In this document: piece after piece, positions 57,346 to 64,000 of the stretch
Layout: each line of letters begins with the position of its first letter
Numbering within the stretch: position 1 is the stretch's first letter
DNA from: an uncultured Pseudomonadota bacterium
GTDB taxonomy: Bacteria; Pseudomonadota; Gammaproteobacteria; Methylococcales; Methylomonadaceae
Direction: 5' to 3'
Assembly (NCBI GenBank): GCA_903870545.1
Contig: CAIQDI010000007.1
Span: 1-64,000, forward strand
Length of the DNA stretch: 64,000 nucleotides
The notes under the pieces: generated by a model
The model's database searches: none
Told to the model about the DNA's origin: nothing
Seen by the model: the letters and a program-made list of their open reading frames with translations, nothing else
Position numbers and translations under genes: made by a program

Positions 57346-58896
57346 ATGACAAACTGGCTCAAAAATACTCCTCATTTACTCGTTGGCGGTTTAAAAGGCA
57401 TCGAAAAAGAAAGCCTTCGCATTAACGCGCACGGTTTGATTTCACAAGCCACCCATCCGCACGCGCTGGGTTCAGCGTTGACGCATTCGCACATCACCAC
57501 AGATTATTCGGAAGCGTTAATTGAATTGATTACGTCGCCATTTTCCGACATTCGGGACACGTTGGACGAATTACGGCACATTCATCAATTCGTTTACGAA
57601 AATTTGGGCGACGAGCAATTGTTATGCGCGAGTATGCCGTGTGGCATCAACGGCGATGACAGCATTCCGATTGCGGAATACGGCAGTTCCAATATCGGGC
57701 GCATGAAACACGTTTATCGTCACGGGCTTTGGCATCGTTACGGGCGCACGATGCAAGCGATTGCGGGCATTCATTTTAATTATTCTGTGCCTGATAAATT
57801 GTGGGGATTTTTACACGAACAATCAGGAAAATCCGAATCATTCGCCGACTTTAAAAATGCCGCCTATTTTGGGCTGATTCGGAATTTCCAACGGATTGGC
57901 TGGTTGATTTTGTATTTGTTTGGCGCGTCGCCGGCGATTTGTAAAAACTTTTTCAACAGTCGCCCGTCGTTAATGGCGCAATTTGAAGAATTCGATAACG
58001 GCACGCTTTATCATCCTTACGCCACGTCGTTACGCATGAGTGACATTGGTTATAAAAGCAAAAATCAGGCGGATTTACACATTGATTACAATTCGATTCA
58101 CGGTTACGTTGACAGTTTAAGCGCGGCGATTAGCACGCCTTACGCCGATTATGAAAAAATCGGCGTGTGTGAAAACGGCGAATATCAACAATTGAACGCG
58201 CACATTTTGCAAATCGAAAACGAGTTTTACAGCATTATGCGTCCAAAACAGATTGCGTTGTCGGGTGAAAAACCGACTTCGGCATTGCGTCGCGGTGGCG
58301 TGGAATATGTGGAAATGCGGGCGTTGGATTTAAATCCGTTTCAACCGTTGGGCGTTGACGAACCGACGGCGCGTTTTATTGAAGCGTTATTGTTGACGTG
58401 TTTATTGATGGAAAGTCCCGAAATTACCGCCGATGAATTGCGCGTGAATAATTCAAATCAGTTAATTGTGGCGAATAACGGGCGCAAACCGAATGTGGAA
58501 TTGGTGAAAAATGGCGAAACGATGACGTTGCAAAACTGGGCGCGTGAAATTTTGATTTCGATGCAACCGATTTGTGAAGCGTTGGATTCGACTGAAACTG
58601 AAAATCCGTATTCTGAAGCGTTGAATTTGCAACGTGAACTGGTGGCGAATCCTGATTTAACGCCATCGGCGAAAATGCTTGCCGCGATGCGTGAAATGAA
58701 AAAACCGTTTGCCTGTTTTGCGGTGAATCAATCAGCAGAATTAGCCAAAATCTTCGCCGCGCAAACGTTAGACGAATCCACACGGCAGAAATTCATGAAT
58801 TTGGCGACGGAATCGCACGCAAACCAACGTGAATTAGAAGCCGCGCCATCTGTGCCTTTTGAACAATTTTTAACCCATTATTTTTCCCAACTATGA
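57346..58896 (+). CDS. gshA: Glutamate--cysteine ligase
   Basis: With the ATG at 57346, the 516-residue product has the E. coli-type GshA length; a 21-codon in-frame extension is not needed. Visible are [90 protein letters not shown] and [17 protein letters not shown]. It makes gamma-glutamylcysteine, the first step of glutathione synthesis; gshB is at 10827. TATAAT stands about 40 bases before the start. The stop overlaps cysH. Confidence 0.96.
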   Translation: MTNWLKNTPHLLVGGLKGIEKESLRINAHGLISQATHPHALGSALTHSHITTDYSEALIELITSPFSDIRDTLDELRHIHQFVYENLGDEQLLCASMPCGINGDDSIPIAEYGSSNIGRMKHVYRHGLWHRYGRTMQAIAGIHFNYSVPDKLWGFLHEQSGKSESFADFKNAAYFGLIRNFQRIGWLILYLFGASPAICKNFFNSRPSLMAQFEEFDNGTLYHPYATSLRMSDIGYKSKNQADLHIDYNSIHGYVDSLSAAISTPYADYEKIGVCENGEYQQLNAHILQIENEFYSIMRPKQIALSGEKPTSALRRGGVEYVEMRALDLNPFQPLGVDEPTARFIEALLLTCLLMESPEITADELRVNNSNQLIVANNGRKPNVELVKNGETMTLQNWAREILISMQPICEALDSTETENPYSEALNLQRELVANPDLTPSAKMLAAMREMKKPFACFAVNQSAELAKIFAAQTLDESTRQKFMNLATESHANQRELEAAPSVPFEQFLTHYFSQL

Positions 58897-59606
58897 ACAT
58901 TGAAACCTTACAAACCGAACTCGTGGGCAAAAATCCGCGTGTGATTTTAAAAGCCGCGTTGGCACAATTCGACCACATCGCCATTTCATTCAGTGGCGCG
59001 GAAGACGTTGTGCTGATTGATTTGGCGTTGAACATTCGGAAAGATATTTCCGTTTTCTGCCTCGACACCGGACGATTACATCCTGAAACTTATCGTTATA
59101 TTGAACAAGTGCGAAAATATTATGGCATCGAAATTGAGGTGTTAAGTCCGAACCGTGAATTGCTCGATGCGTTTGTGAAAACGAAAGGTTTATTTAGTTT
59201 TTACGAAGATGGGCATTCGGAATGTTGCGGGATTCGGAAGGTTGAACCGTTGCGCCGTAAACTCGCGAACGTCGATGCGTGGATTACCGGACAACGAAAA
59301 GACCAAAGTGTGGACACGCGCCAAGCCGTTCCCGAAGTGCAAATGGATAGCGCGTTTTCAACGCCAGAACACACGTTGATTAAATTTAATCCATTGTTGA
59401 ATTGGACTTCGGCGCAGGTGTGGGATTACATCGAAGCGTATCAAGTGCCTTATAATCCGCTGCATCAACAGGGTTTTATTAGCATTGGTTGCGAACCGTG
59501 TACGCGAGCGATTTTGCCGAATCAGCATGAGCGCGTCGGGCGTTGGTGGTGGGAAGATAGCACCAAAAAAGAATGTGGTTTGCATGCCGGAAATGTGAAA
59601 ACGTAG
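58893..59606 (+). CDS. cysH: Assimilatory adenylyl-sulfate reductase (CysH)
   Basis: This 237-residue enzyme has the nucleotide-binding [14 protein letters not shown], then [13 protein letters not shown] (Cys111, Cys112), GCEPCTRAI (Cys200, Cys203) and the C-terminal catalytic ECGLH (Cys228). The two cysteine pairs bind a [4Fe-4S] cluster, so the substrate is APS and not PAPS, as in plants and many bacteria. It makes sulfite from APS with thiols as donors, which ties to the overlapping gshA (ATGA). The TAG stop is supplied by the palindromic element that follows. Confidence 0.94.
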   Translation: MNIETLQTELVGKNPRVILKAALAQFDHIAISFSGAEDVVLIDLALNIRKDISVFCLDTGRLHPETYRYIEQVRKYYGIEIEVLSPNRELLDAFVKTKGLFSFYEDGHSECCGIRKVEPLRRKLANVDAWITGQRKDQSVDTRQAVPEVQMDSAFSTPEHTLIKFNPLLNWTSAQVWDYIEAYQVPYNPLHQQGFISIGCEPCTRAILPNQHERVGRWWWEDSTKKECGLHAGNVKT

Positions 59607-59688
59607 GGGCGCATTGCATGCGCCCGCATAACGAAATGTGCATAAATGGAACGTTTGCGTTATGCGGGTTCACGCAGTGAACCCCTAC
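59603..59688. mobile_element. MITE-like palindromic element, copy B
   Basis: This 86-bp unit is bounded by GTAGGGG and CCCCTAC. The left hairpin GGGCGCAT-TGC-ATGCGCCC and the right hairpin GGGTTCAC-GCA-GTGAACCC are perfect 8-bp stems; the right one is identical to that of copy A. Inside them CCCGCATAACG and CGTTATGCGGG form a further 11-bp inverted repeat. Its first TAG is the cysH stop codon, and it ends six bases before the stop of the lipoprotein gene on the other strand. Confidence 0.75.
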
Positions 59689-59694
59689 AGTTTT

Positions 59695-60459
59695 TCAATC
59701 GGATTCAGATTGTTCAACTAAAAACTTTTTATAGTTAATCGACACTTTCAAACCGGCAAAACGTCCTGCCATGCGGGTTAATTCTTGCGTCTTTTTATCA
59801 AACGACAGTTTCACTTCATTCAACGCGCGATCTTCGTACCCTTTTTCAATTTCGTGCGTATCGAGTAAGAAATGATAAACATAAATTTCTTGTTCTGGTT
59901 CGTCTTTGATTTCTAACGGTTCGCCTAATTTCGCCACAATCGTCGCTTTTTTCGGCAAATCGGCAGATATTTTTTCTAACAACGCGCTATTCGCTTTGAG
60001 TTGATGTTTTTCTTTGTCAATTTCCGCGCCACCAATCGAACGTAAAGATACTTCCAAAAACTTCGGCGGCGCAATTTGTAAAAATAACGACGAAAACGCC
60101 CACGCCGTCAGCTTACTTTCTTTGTTGAAATACAAATCAGTGTAAAAATGAATTTCGGGTTTAATCAAATTGCCATCTTTGTCGATTTTCCGAAACCAAT
60201 ATCGCCATTTTCGTCCGTCAGGCGTGGGCGAATCGTCGGTCGGATACAATTTCGACAGCGACACAAAATCTTTGCTGTACAAAATCGGCTCTTTGAATTG
60301 CAACGTAAATTCATCGGTCACCACAATCGCAAAATGTTTATCAAAATCGTTCATTTGCTGATAAACCTGAAACGCTCGCAGCCAATACACGCACCCCGTC
60401 AACATTAGCGCAATCATGAGAATCGCAACGAATGAACTTTTTTTAATTACCGTTTTCAT
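59695..60459 (-). CDS. Hypothetical lipoprotein
   Basis: The 254-residue product has a lipoprotein signal (AILMIALMLTGC, Cys23) and a mature part of mixed alpha/beta type with VYWLRAFQVYQQM, FTLQFKEPILYSKDF, RKWRYWFRKIDKDGN and LTRMAGRFAGLKVSINY. I do not recognise a family. It overlaps galU by four bases (ATGA), so it is cotranscribed with it; an envelope-polysaccharide link is conceivable but unproven. Confidence 0.75.
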   Translation of the reverse strand: MKTVIKKSSFVAILMIALMLTGCVYWLRAFQVYQQMNDFDKHFAIVVTDEFTLQFKEPILYSKDFVSLSKLYPTDDSPTPDGRKWRYWFRKIDKDGNLIKPEIHFYTDLYFNKESKLTAWAFSSLFLQIAPPKFLEVSLRSIGGAEIDKEKHQLKANSALLEKISADLPKKATIVAKLGEPLEIKDEPEQEIYVYHFLLDTHEIEKGYEDRALNEVKLSFDKKTQELTRMAGRFAGLKVSINYKKFLVEQSESD

Positions 60460-61346
60460 TCAGGCAAATTCGCCACAAACTCTTTTAAATATGCCAAAAA
60501 GTCTTCTTTCAATTCGGGATGAATTAAGGCTTCTTCAACACTTGCTTGTAAATAACCGAGTTTTGAGCCGCAATCGTAACGCTTCCCTTCAAATTCATAC
60601 GCAAACACATTTTGATCCAGCATTAACGCGGCAATCGCGTCCGTTAATTGAAATTCACCGCCTGCGCCTTTGCCGGTTTCTTCGATTTTATGAAAAATTG
60701 CCGGCGTTAAAATATAACGTCCTACCACCGCTAAATTCGACGGCGCACGGTCTGGCGCAGGTTTTTCAACAATTAAATCCACTTGCCCTAACGTCGGAGT
60801 CATTTCTTTGGTTTTCACGATTCCGTATTTGTCGGTTTCATGCGGATTGATACGTTCAACACCCAAAATACTGCACTGATTTTTGTGATATTGCGCGACC
60901 ATTTGCGTCAAACAGCCGCTGTTTTCACCATTCACAATTAAATCGTCCGCCAAAATAACCGCAAACGGTTCATCACCAATCGCACTTTTCGCACAATGTA
61001 CCGCGTGACCCAACCCCAACGCTTCGGCTTGACGAATAAAAATAAACGTCACATTCGGCGGCATCATTTGACGAATCATTTGCAGTGTTTCGGTTTTGCC
61101 GCGAATCATTAACTCATTTTCGAGTTCGTAGGCTTTATCAAAATGATCCACAATCGCGTTTTTGCTGCGTCCGGTAATAAAAATCATCGTATCAATACCG
61201 GCTGCAACCGCTTCTTCCACGGCATATTGAATCAACGGTTTATCGACAATTGGCAACATTTCTTTTGGGCTGGCTTTCGTTGCCGGTAAAAAGCGAGTGC
61301 CTAAACCGGCGACAGGAAACACGGCTTTTCTGATTTTTTGGCTCAT
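60456..61346 (-). CDS. galU: UTP--glucose-1-phosphate uridylyltransferase
   Basis: This 296-residue nucleotidyltransferase has AVFPVAGLGTRFLPATKASPKEMLPIVDKP (in part), IQYAVEEAVAAG, FAVILADDLIV, YGIVKTKE, EKPAPDRAPSNLAVVGRYIL and EFQLTDAIAAL. It makes UDP-glucose for glycogen, lipopolysaccharide and exopolysaccharide. It is followed by the lipoprotein gene. Confidence 0.97.
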   Translation of the reverse strand: MSQKIRKAVFPVAGLGTRFLPATKASPKEMLPIVDKPLIQYAVEEAVAAGIDTMIFITGRSKNAIVDHFDKAYELENELMIRGKTETLQMIRQMMPPNVTFIFIRQAEALGLGHAVHCAKSAIGDEPFAVILADDLIVNGENSGCLTQMVAQYHKNQCSILGVERINPHETDKYGIVKTKEMTPTLGQVDLIVEKPAPDRAPSNLAVVGRYILTPAIFHKIEETGKGAGGEFQLTDAIAALMLDQNVFAYEFEGKRYDCGSKLGYLQASVEEALIHPELKEDFLAYLKEFVANLPE

Positions 61347-61433
61347 AGTATTTAATAATCTCGTGAAAAAAATTTCAAAGTGGAAACGCGCATTCTAACG
61401 GAATGTGGCTGATTTTTATGCTATCGTTTAAAT

Positions 61434-63671
61434 TCAAAACGGCAAATCGTGTACGCTCACTGTTTTGATACCGCCCAGCTCAATCAACGTGGCGTTACTG
61501 TCAGTGCTAGTCACGGGAACATCTCGACTGTTCACCGTATCACCGTTAGCAAATTGCAGGATTTCAATGTTAGTTAAAATATCGATGCCTTCGTTCACTT
61601 CGCCGTCTTCTAAATTGCCCACATATTCGACGATAATTTGATCCACGCCCTCGGTGTCAGGATTGTGCGTGATTTGGTAATTTTCCACCGCTCCATTGAA
61701 AATAGCGGTGTCGTTGCCGTCGCCACCATCGAGTAAATCGTTACCTTCGCCGCCTTCCAGCGTATCGTTACCGCCTTCGCCGTTCAACGTATCGTCACCC
61801 GCTTTGCCGTCAAAACTATTGGCGAATTTGCCGCCCGCTTGTTCTTGCAACAAATTATTGAATTCGTCGCCCGTGCCGTTAATCGCTTTCGCGCCCGTTA
61901 ATGTCAGCACTTCTACGTTGGGGCTTCGACTTAAATCATAATCGACGCTGGACATAATTTGATCTTGAATGCCGCCCGTTTCGGTTTCGATGATTTGATC
62001 TTCGAGATTGTTGACGAAATAAATATCGTCATCGTCACCGCCGACCAGAATATCCATGCCTTTTTCACCGTCCAACGTATCCGCGCCATTGCCGCCGAAT
62101 AACGTGTCATTGCCCGCGCCACCTTTTAAAACATTGTCGCCGACGTTGCCAATAATTTGATTATTGCCGATGTTGCCGGTGCCGTTGTTATTGGCAATTC
62201 CGGTGAGCAGGAGATTTTCAATATTTTTGCCCAGCGCGTAGGTTGACGTACTTTCGACGGTATCGTTGCCGCCCAATTGCACATTGCTATCTGTTTCCGT
62301 CACGACATCTTTTTGATTATCGACAAAGTAGTAATCGTTGCCCGCGCCACCGTCCATATTGTCCGCGCCCAAACCGCCTTTCAGCGTGTCGTTGCCTTTG
62401 TCGCCGACTAATTTATCGTCGTCTTTGCCGCCATCGAGTAAATCATTTCCGCTGCCACCGAGTAAGGTGTCTTTACCGTCGCCGCCCGTCAATTGGTCGT
62501 TGCCTGTGCCGCCGTCTAACGAATCATTGCCCACGCCGCCGTCTAATAAATCATCGCCCGCGTTGCCAATTAACGTATCCGCGCCCGCTGCGCCTGACAA
62601 TTTGTCATTATTCGCCGTGCCGACCAATTTATTATTTTTAACATCGCCTAATTTGGTTAAACCGTTAATTTGAATGCTGTTGACGGGTTGAGGCGCGTCG
62701 ATAATCGGAACGGGAACATCGACAATTGACGGAACAATAATGGGAATATCTGGAATTATCACAACGGGCGTGTTGCCGATGACCGAAAATTTTTGTGTCG
62801 CCGAAAGCTCACCGCCAAAATTATCACTAATGACATAATCTACATTCACCACACCGTTAAAATCCGTCGCAGGTGTAAATGTGCCTTTTTCGCCGTCAAA
62901 AACAATTTCGCCATTATCCGCCGACACACTTACGACTTTTAGAGTGTCGCCGTCGGCATCGTTAAAACCTTGTAACAAATCGCTGGCGTTAAGACTGTAA
63001 GCGGTATTTTGTTTGCCATTCGCCAACGTCGCCGTGGCTAAACCGGTGGGTGCGTGATTGGTGGTGGATGTTGATGTTGAAACTAACGAAAATTTTTGTG
63101 TCGCTGAAAGTTCACCGCCTAAATTATCGCTGACTAAATAATCGACATTCACCACGCCGTTAAAATCCGTCGTCGGTGTAAACGTGCCTTTGTCACCGTC
63201 AAAAACGATTCCACCATTATCCGCTGACAAACTCACCACTTTTAAGGTGTCGCCGTCGGCATCGCTAAAACCTTTTAATAAATCGCTGGCGTTTAATGTG
63301 TAAACAGCATTTTGTTTACCGTTGGCGAGTGTCGCCGATGCTGAACCTGTTGGCGCGTGATTCACAGTTGCGCCAATGACCGAAAATTTTTGCGTCGCGG
63401 AAAGTTCGCCGCCAAAATTATCACTGACGACATAATCGACATTTACCGCGCCATTAAAATCCGTCGTCGGTGTAAACGTGCCTTTTTCGCCGTCAAAAAC
63501 AACTGCGCCATTGTCTGCTGACAAACTGACGATTTTTAAGGTGTCGCCGTCCGCATCGCTAAAACCTTTTAATAAATCGCTGGCGTTCAACGTGTAAACG
63601 GTATTTTGTTTGCCATTGGCAAGCGTCGCGTTGGCTGAACCAGTCGGAGTTTGATTGTTTGAATTACTCAT
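61434..63671 (-). CDS. RTX protein with three cadherin-like N-terminal repeats
   Basis: This 745-residue protein has three near-identical tandem domains of about 100 residues over the first ~300, each with [37 protein letters not shown] and [16 protein letters not shown]. They are cadherin-like repeats. After a Pro/Ile-rich linker (VPIIDAPQP) comes a calcium-binding RTX array of GGxGxDxL nonapeptides (about 350-460), two spacer blocks with NGTGN and further nonapeptides near 640. There is no signal peptide, consistent with type I secretion, whose genes are absent here. No enzyme domain is seen, so an adhesin or surface-layer role is likely. Confidence 0.9.
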   Translation of the reverse strand: MSNSNNQTPTGSANATLANGKQNTVYTLNASDLLKGFSDADGDTLKIVSLSADNGAVVFDGEKGTFTPTTDFNGAVNVDYVVSDNFGGELSATQKFSVIGATVNHAPTGSASATLANGKQNAVYTLNASDLLKGFSDADGDTLKVVSLSADNGGIVFDGDKGTFTPTTDFNGVVNVDYLVSDNLGGELSATQKFSLVSTSTSTTNHAPTGLATATLANGKQNTAYSLNASDLLQGFNDADGDTLKVVSVSADNGEIVFDGEKGTFTPATDFNGVVNVDYVISDNFGGELSATQKFSVIGNTPVVIIPDIPIIVPSIVDVPVPIIDAPQPVNSIQINGLTKLGDVKNNKLVGTANNDKLSGAAGADTLIGNAGDDLLDGGVGNDSLDGGTGNDQLTGGDGKDTLLGGSGNDLLDGGKDDDKLVGDKGNDTLKGGLGADNMDGGAGNDYYFVDNQKDVVTETDSNVQLGGNDTVESTSTYALGKNIENLLLTGIANNNGTGNIGNNQIIGNVGDNVLKGGAGNDTLFGGNGADTLDGEKGMDILVGGDDDDIYFVNNLEDQIIETETGGIQDQIMSSVDYDLSRSPNVEVLTLTGAKAINGTGDEFNNLLQEQAGGKFANSFDGKAGDDTLNGEGGNDTLEGGEGNDLLDGGDGNDTAIFNGAVENYQITHNPDTEGVDQIIVEYVGNLEDGEVNEGIDILTNIEILQFANGDTVNSRDVPVTSTDSNATLIELGGIKTVSVHDLPF

Positions 63672-64000
63672 TGTGGATTTTCCTGTGTTTGATTAAAGGC
63701 ACGCATATCGTCATTTTCAACGCGCTGATAAATTTCTAAAACTGGCAACGTCAAGCCGATTGAAGTAAAAGTGATGTCGTCGTCAATGTAGTAATAACTC
63801 GATTGCCAGTTGTCAGCTCTGCGGAAAACTTGAATTTCAACGCGGTCTTGTTCGATTAAAACGTATTCTTCTAAGGTTGTAATACTTTGATAAACGAGGC
63901 GTTTTAAGGTTTTATCCAATTTGCGCGTTGAGTTGGATAACACTTCGACAATGATTCGCGGCGATTCTTCAAAATGGCTATCACCGTCGCCTTTTGTGCA
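63668..64000 (-). CDS. Uma2-family (DUF820) protein, 5' end outside window
   Basis: The open frame runs to the right edge: residues [20 protein letters not shown], then [29 protein letters not shown] and [12 protein letters not shown] (both in part) are the Uma2 family core, an endonuclease-like fold with ExP...D...E.K-type acidic residues. Uma2 proteins are common and mostly of unknown role. Its stop overlaps the RTX gene's start by four bases (ATGA). An internal GTG gives a shorter frame but the homology continues upstream of it. Confidence 0.85.
   Translation of the reverse strand, partial: CTKGDGDSHFEESPRIIVEVLSNSTRKLDKTLKRLVYQSITTLEEYVLIEQDRVEIQVFRRADNWQSSYYYIDDDITFTSIGLTLPVLEIYQRVENDDMRAFNQTQENPQ

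Noticed and set aside
62243-62673. Long plus-strand frames rich in Pro, Arg or Ser opposite the RTX gene
   Set aside because: They mirror the repeated glycine/aspartate codons of the minus-strand RTX array and have no start context or family features.

Overview
The window reads as a stretch of chromosome from a gammaproteobacterium of moderate-to-low GC. The support is the order gshB-tonB-algH-ruvX, an E. coli-type GshA, a fused PheA, bL28/bL33, EttA, HldE, a one-piece tmRNA with a tag close to E. coli's, and the tail of an Nqr operon. A serine-glyoxylate aminotransferase gene, together with a bacteriohemerythrin and the TlpA/DUF4266/DUF3570 cluster, makes a methylotroph such as a type I methanotroph (Methylococcales) plausible, but that placement is inference. 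There are no rRNA or tRNA genes and no intact transposase; tmRNA is the only RNA gene I can support.

Layout. 1-1100: end of nqrE and an nqrF that stops after about 40 codons at a terminator hairpin; a near-copy of the hairpin lies 540 bp on and cuts into a small toxin-like ORF; then a hairpin resembling an IS200/IS605 right end. 1.1-12 kb, mainly minus strand: typA, rhodanese, nadB, accA, an SDR epimerase, tmRNA, then gshB-tonB-algH-ruvX-smr. 12-15 kb, plus strand: rpmB-rpmG, a glycine-zipper lipoprotein, the aminotransferase and a MntA/HepT toxin-antitoxin pair. 15-27 kb, minus strand: rdgB-ligA, a YajR-like MFS carrier, a secreted cyclophilin, ettA, and pheA-hemerythrin-fapA-fapA.

27.5-34.8 kb, plus strand, is the most coherent envelope-redox block: TlpA thioredoxin, DUF4266 lipoprotein, DUF3570 barrel, DsbD, a small secreted protein, a CxxCH protein with five 23-residue Cys repeats, and an ABC1 kinase. 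hemF and cysM follow, then a three-gene cluster of unrecognised secreted/membrane proteins (36.8-38.5 kb) sharing a FLSDxDFEKR repeat. 38.6-46.3 kb, minus strand: FKBP, DnaJ-like protein, hldE-gmhA (ADP-heptose), an isolated hypE, and an arsenic operon arsR-arsC-permease-thioredoxin-ACR3. 46.4-53 kb, plus strand: ppk1, a subtilase, a LMW phosphatase, a dienelactone hydrolase and an ABC permease/ATPase pair. Then anmK, a hybrid histidine kinase beside two stand-alone PAS proteins of the same type, gshA-cysH, galU with a lipoprotein, and an RTX/cadherin-like secreted protein followed by a cut-off Uma2 gene.

Thiol chemistry recurs: gshA and gshB (glutathione), cysH and cysM (sulfate to cysteine), TlpA/DsbD (periplasmic thiols) and a thioredoxin-coupled type of ArsC. 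Short palindromic mobile-looking repeats are scattered between genes: two copies of a hairpin-ended element starting TGTAGGGG (41757-41857, 59603-59688) and one half-copy (27354). The best candidates for undescribed biology are the hairpin-bounded truncations at the left end, the FLSD cluster, the Cys-repeat CxxCH protein in the redox block, and the PAS trio.
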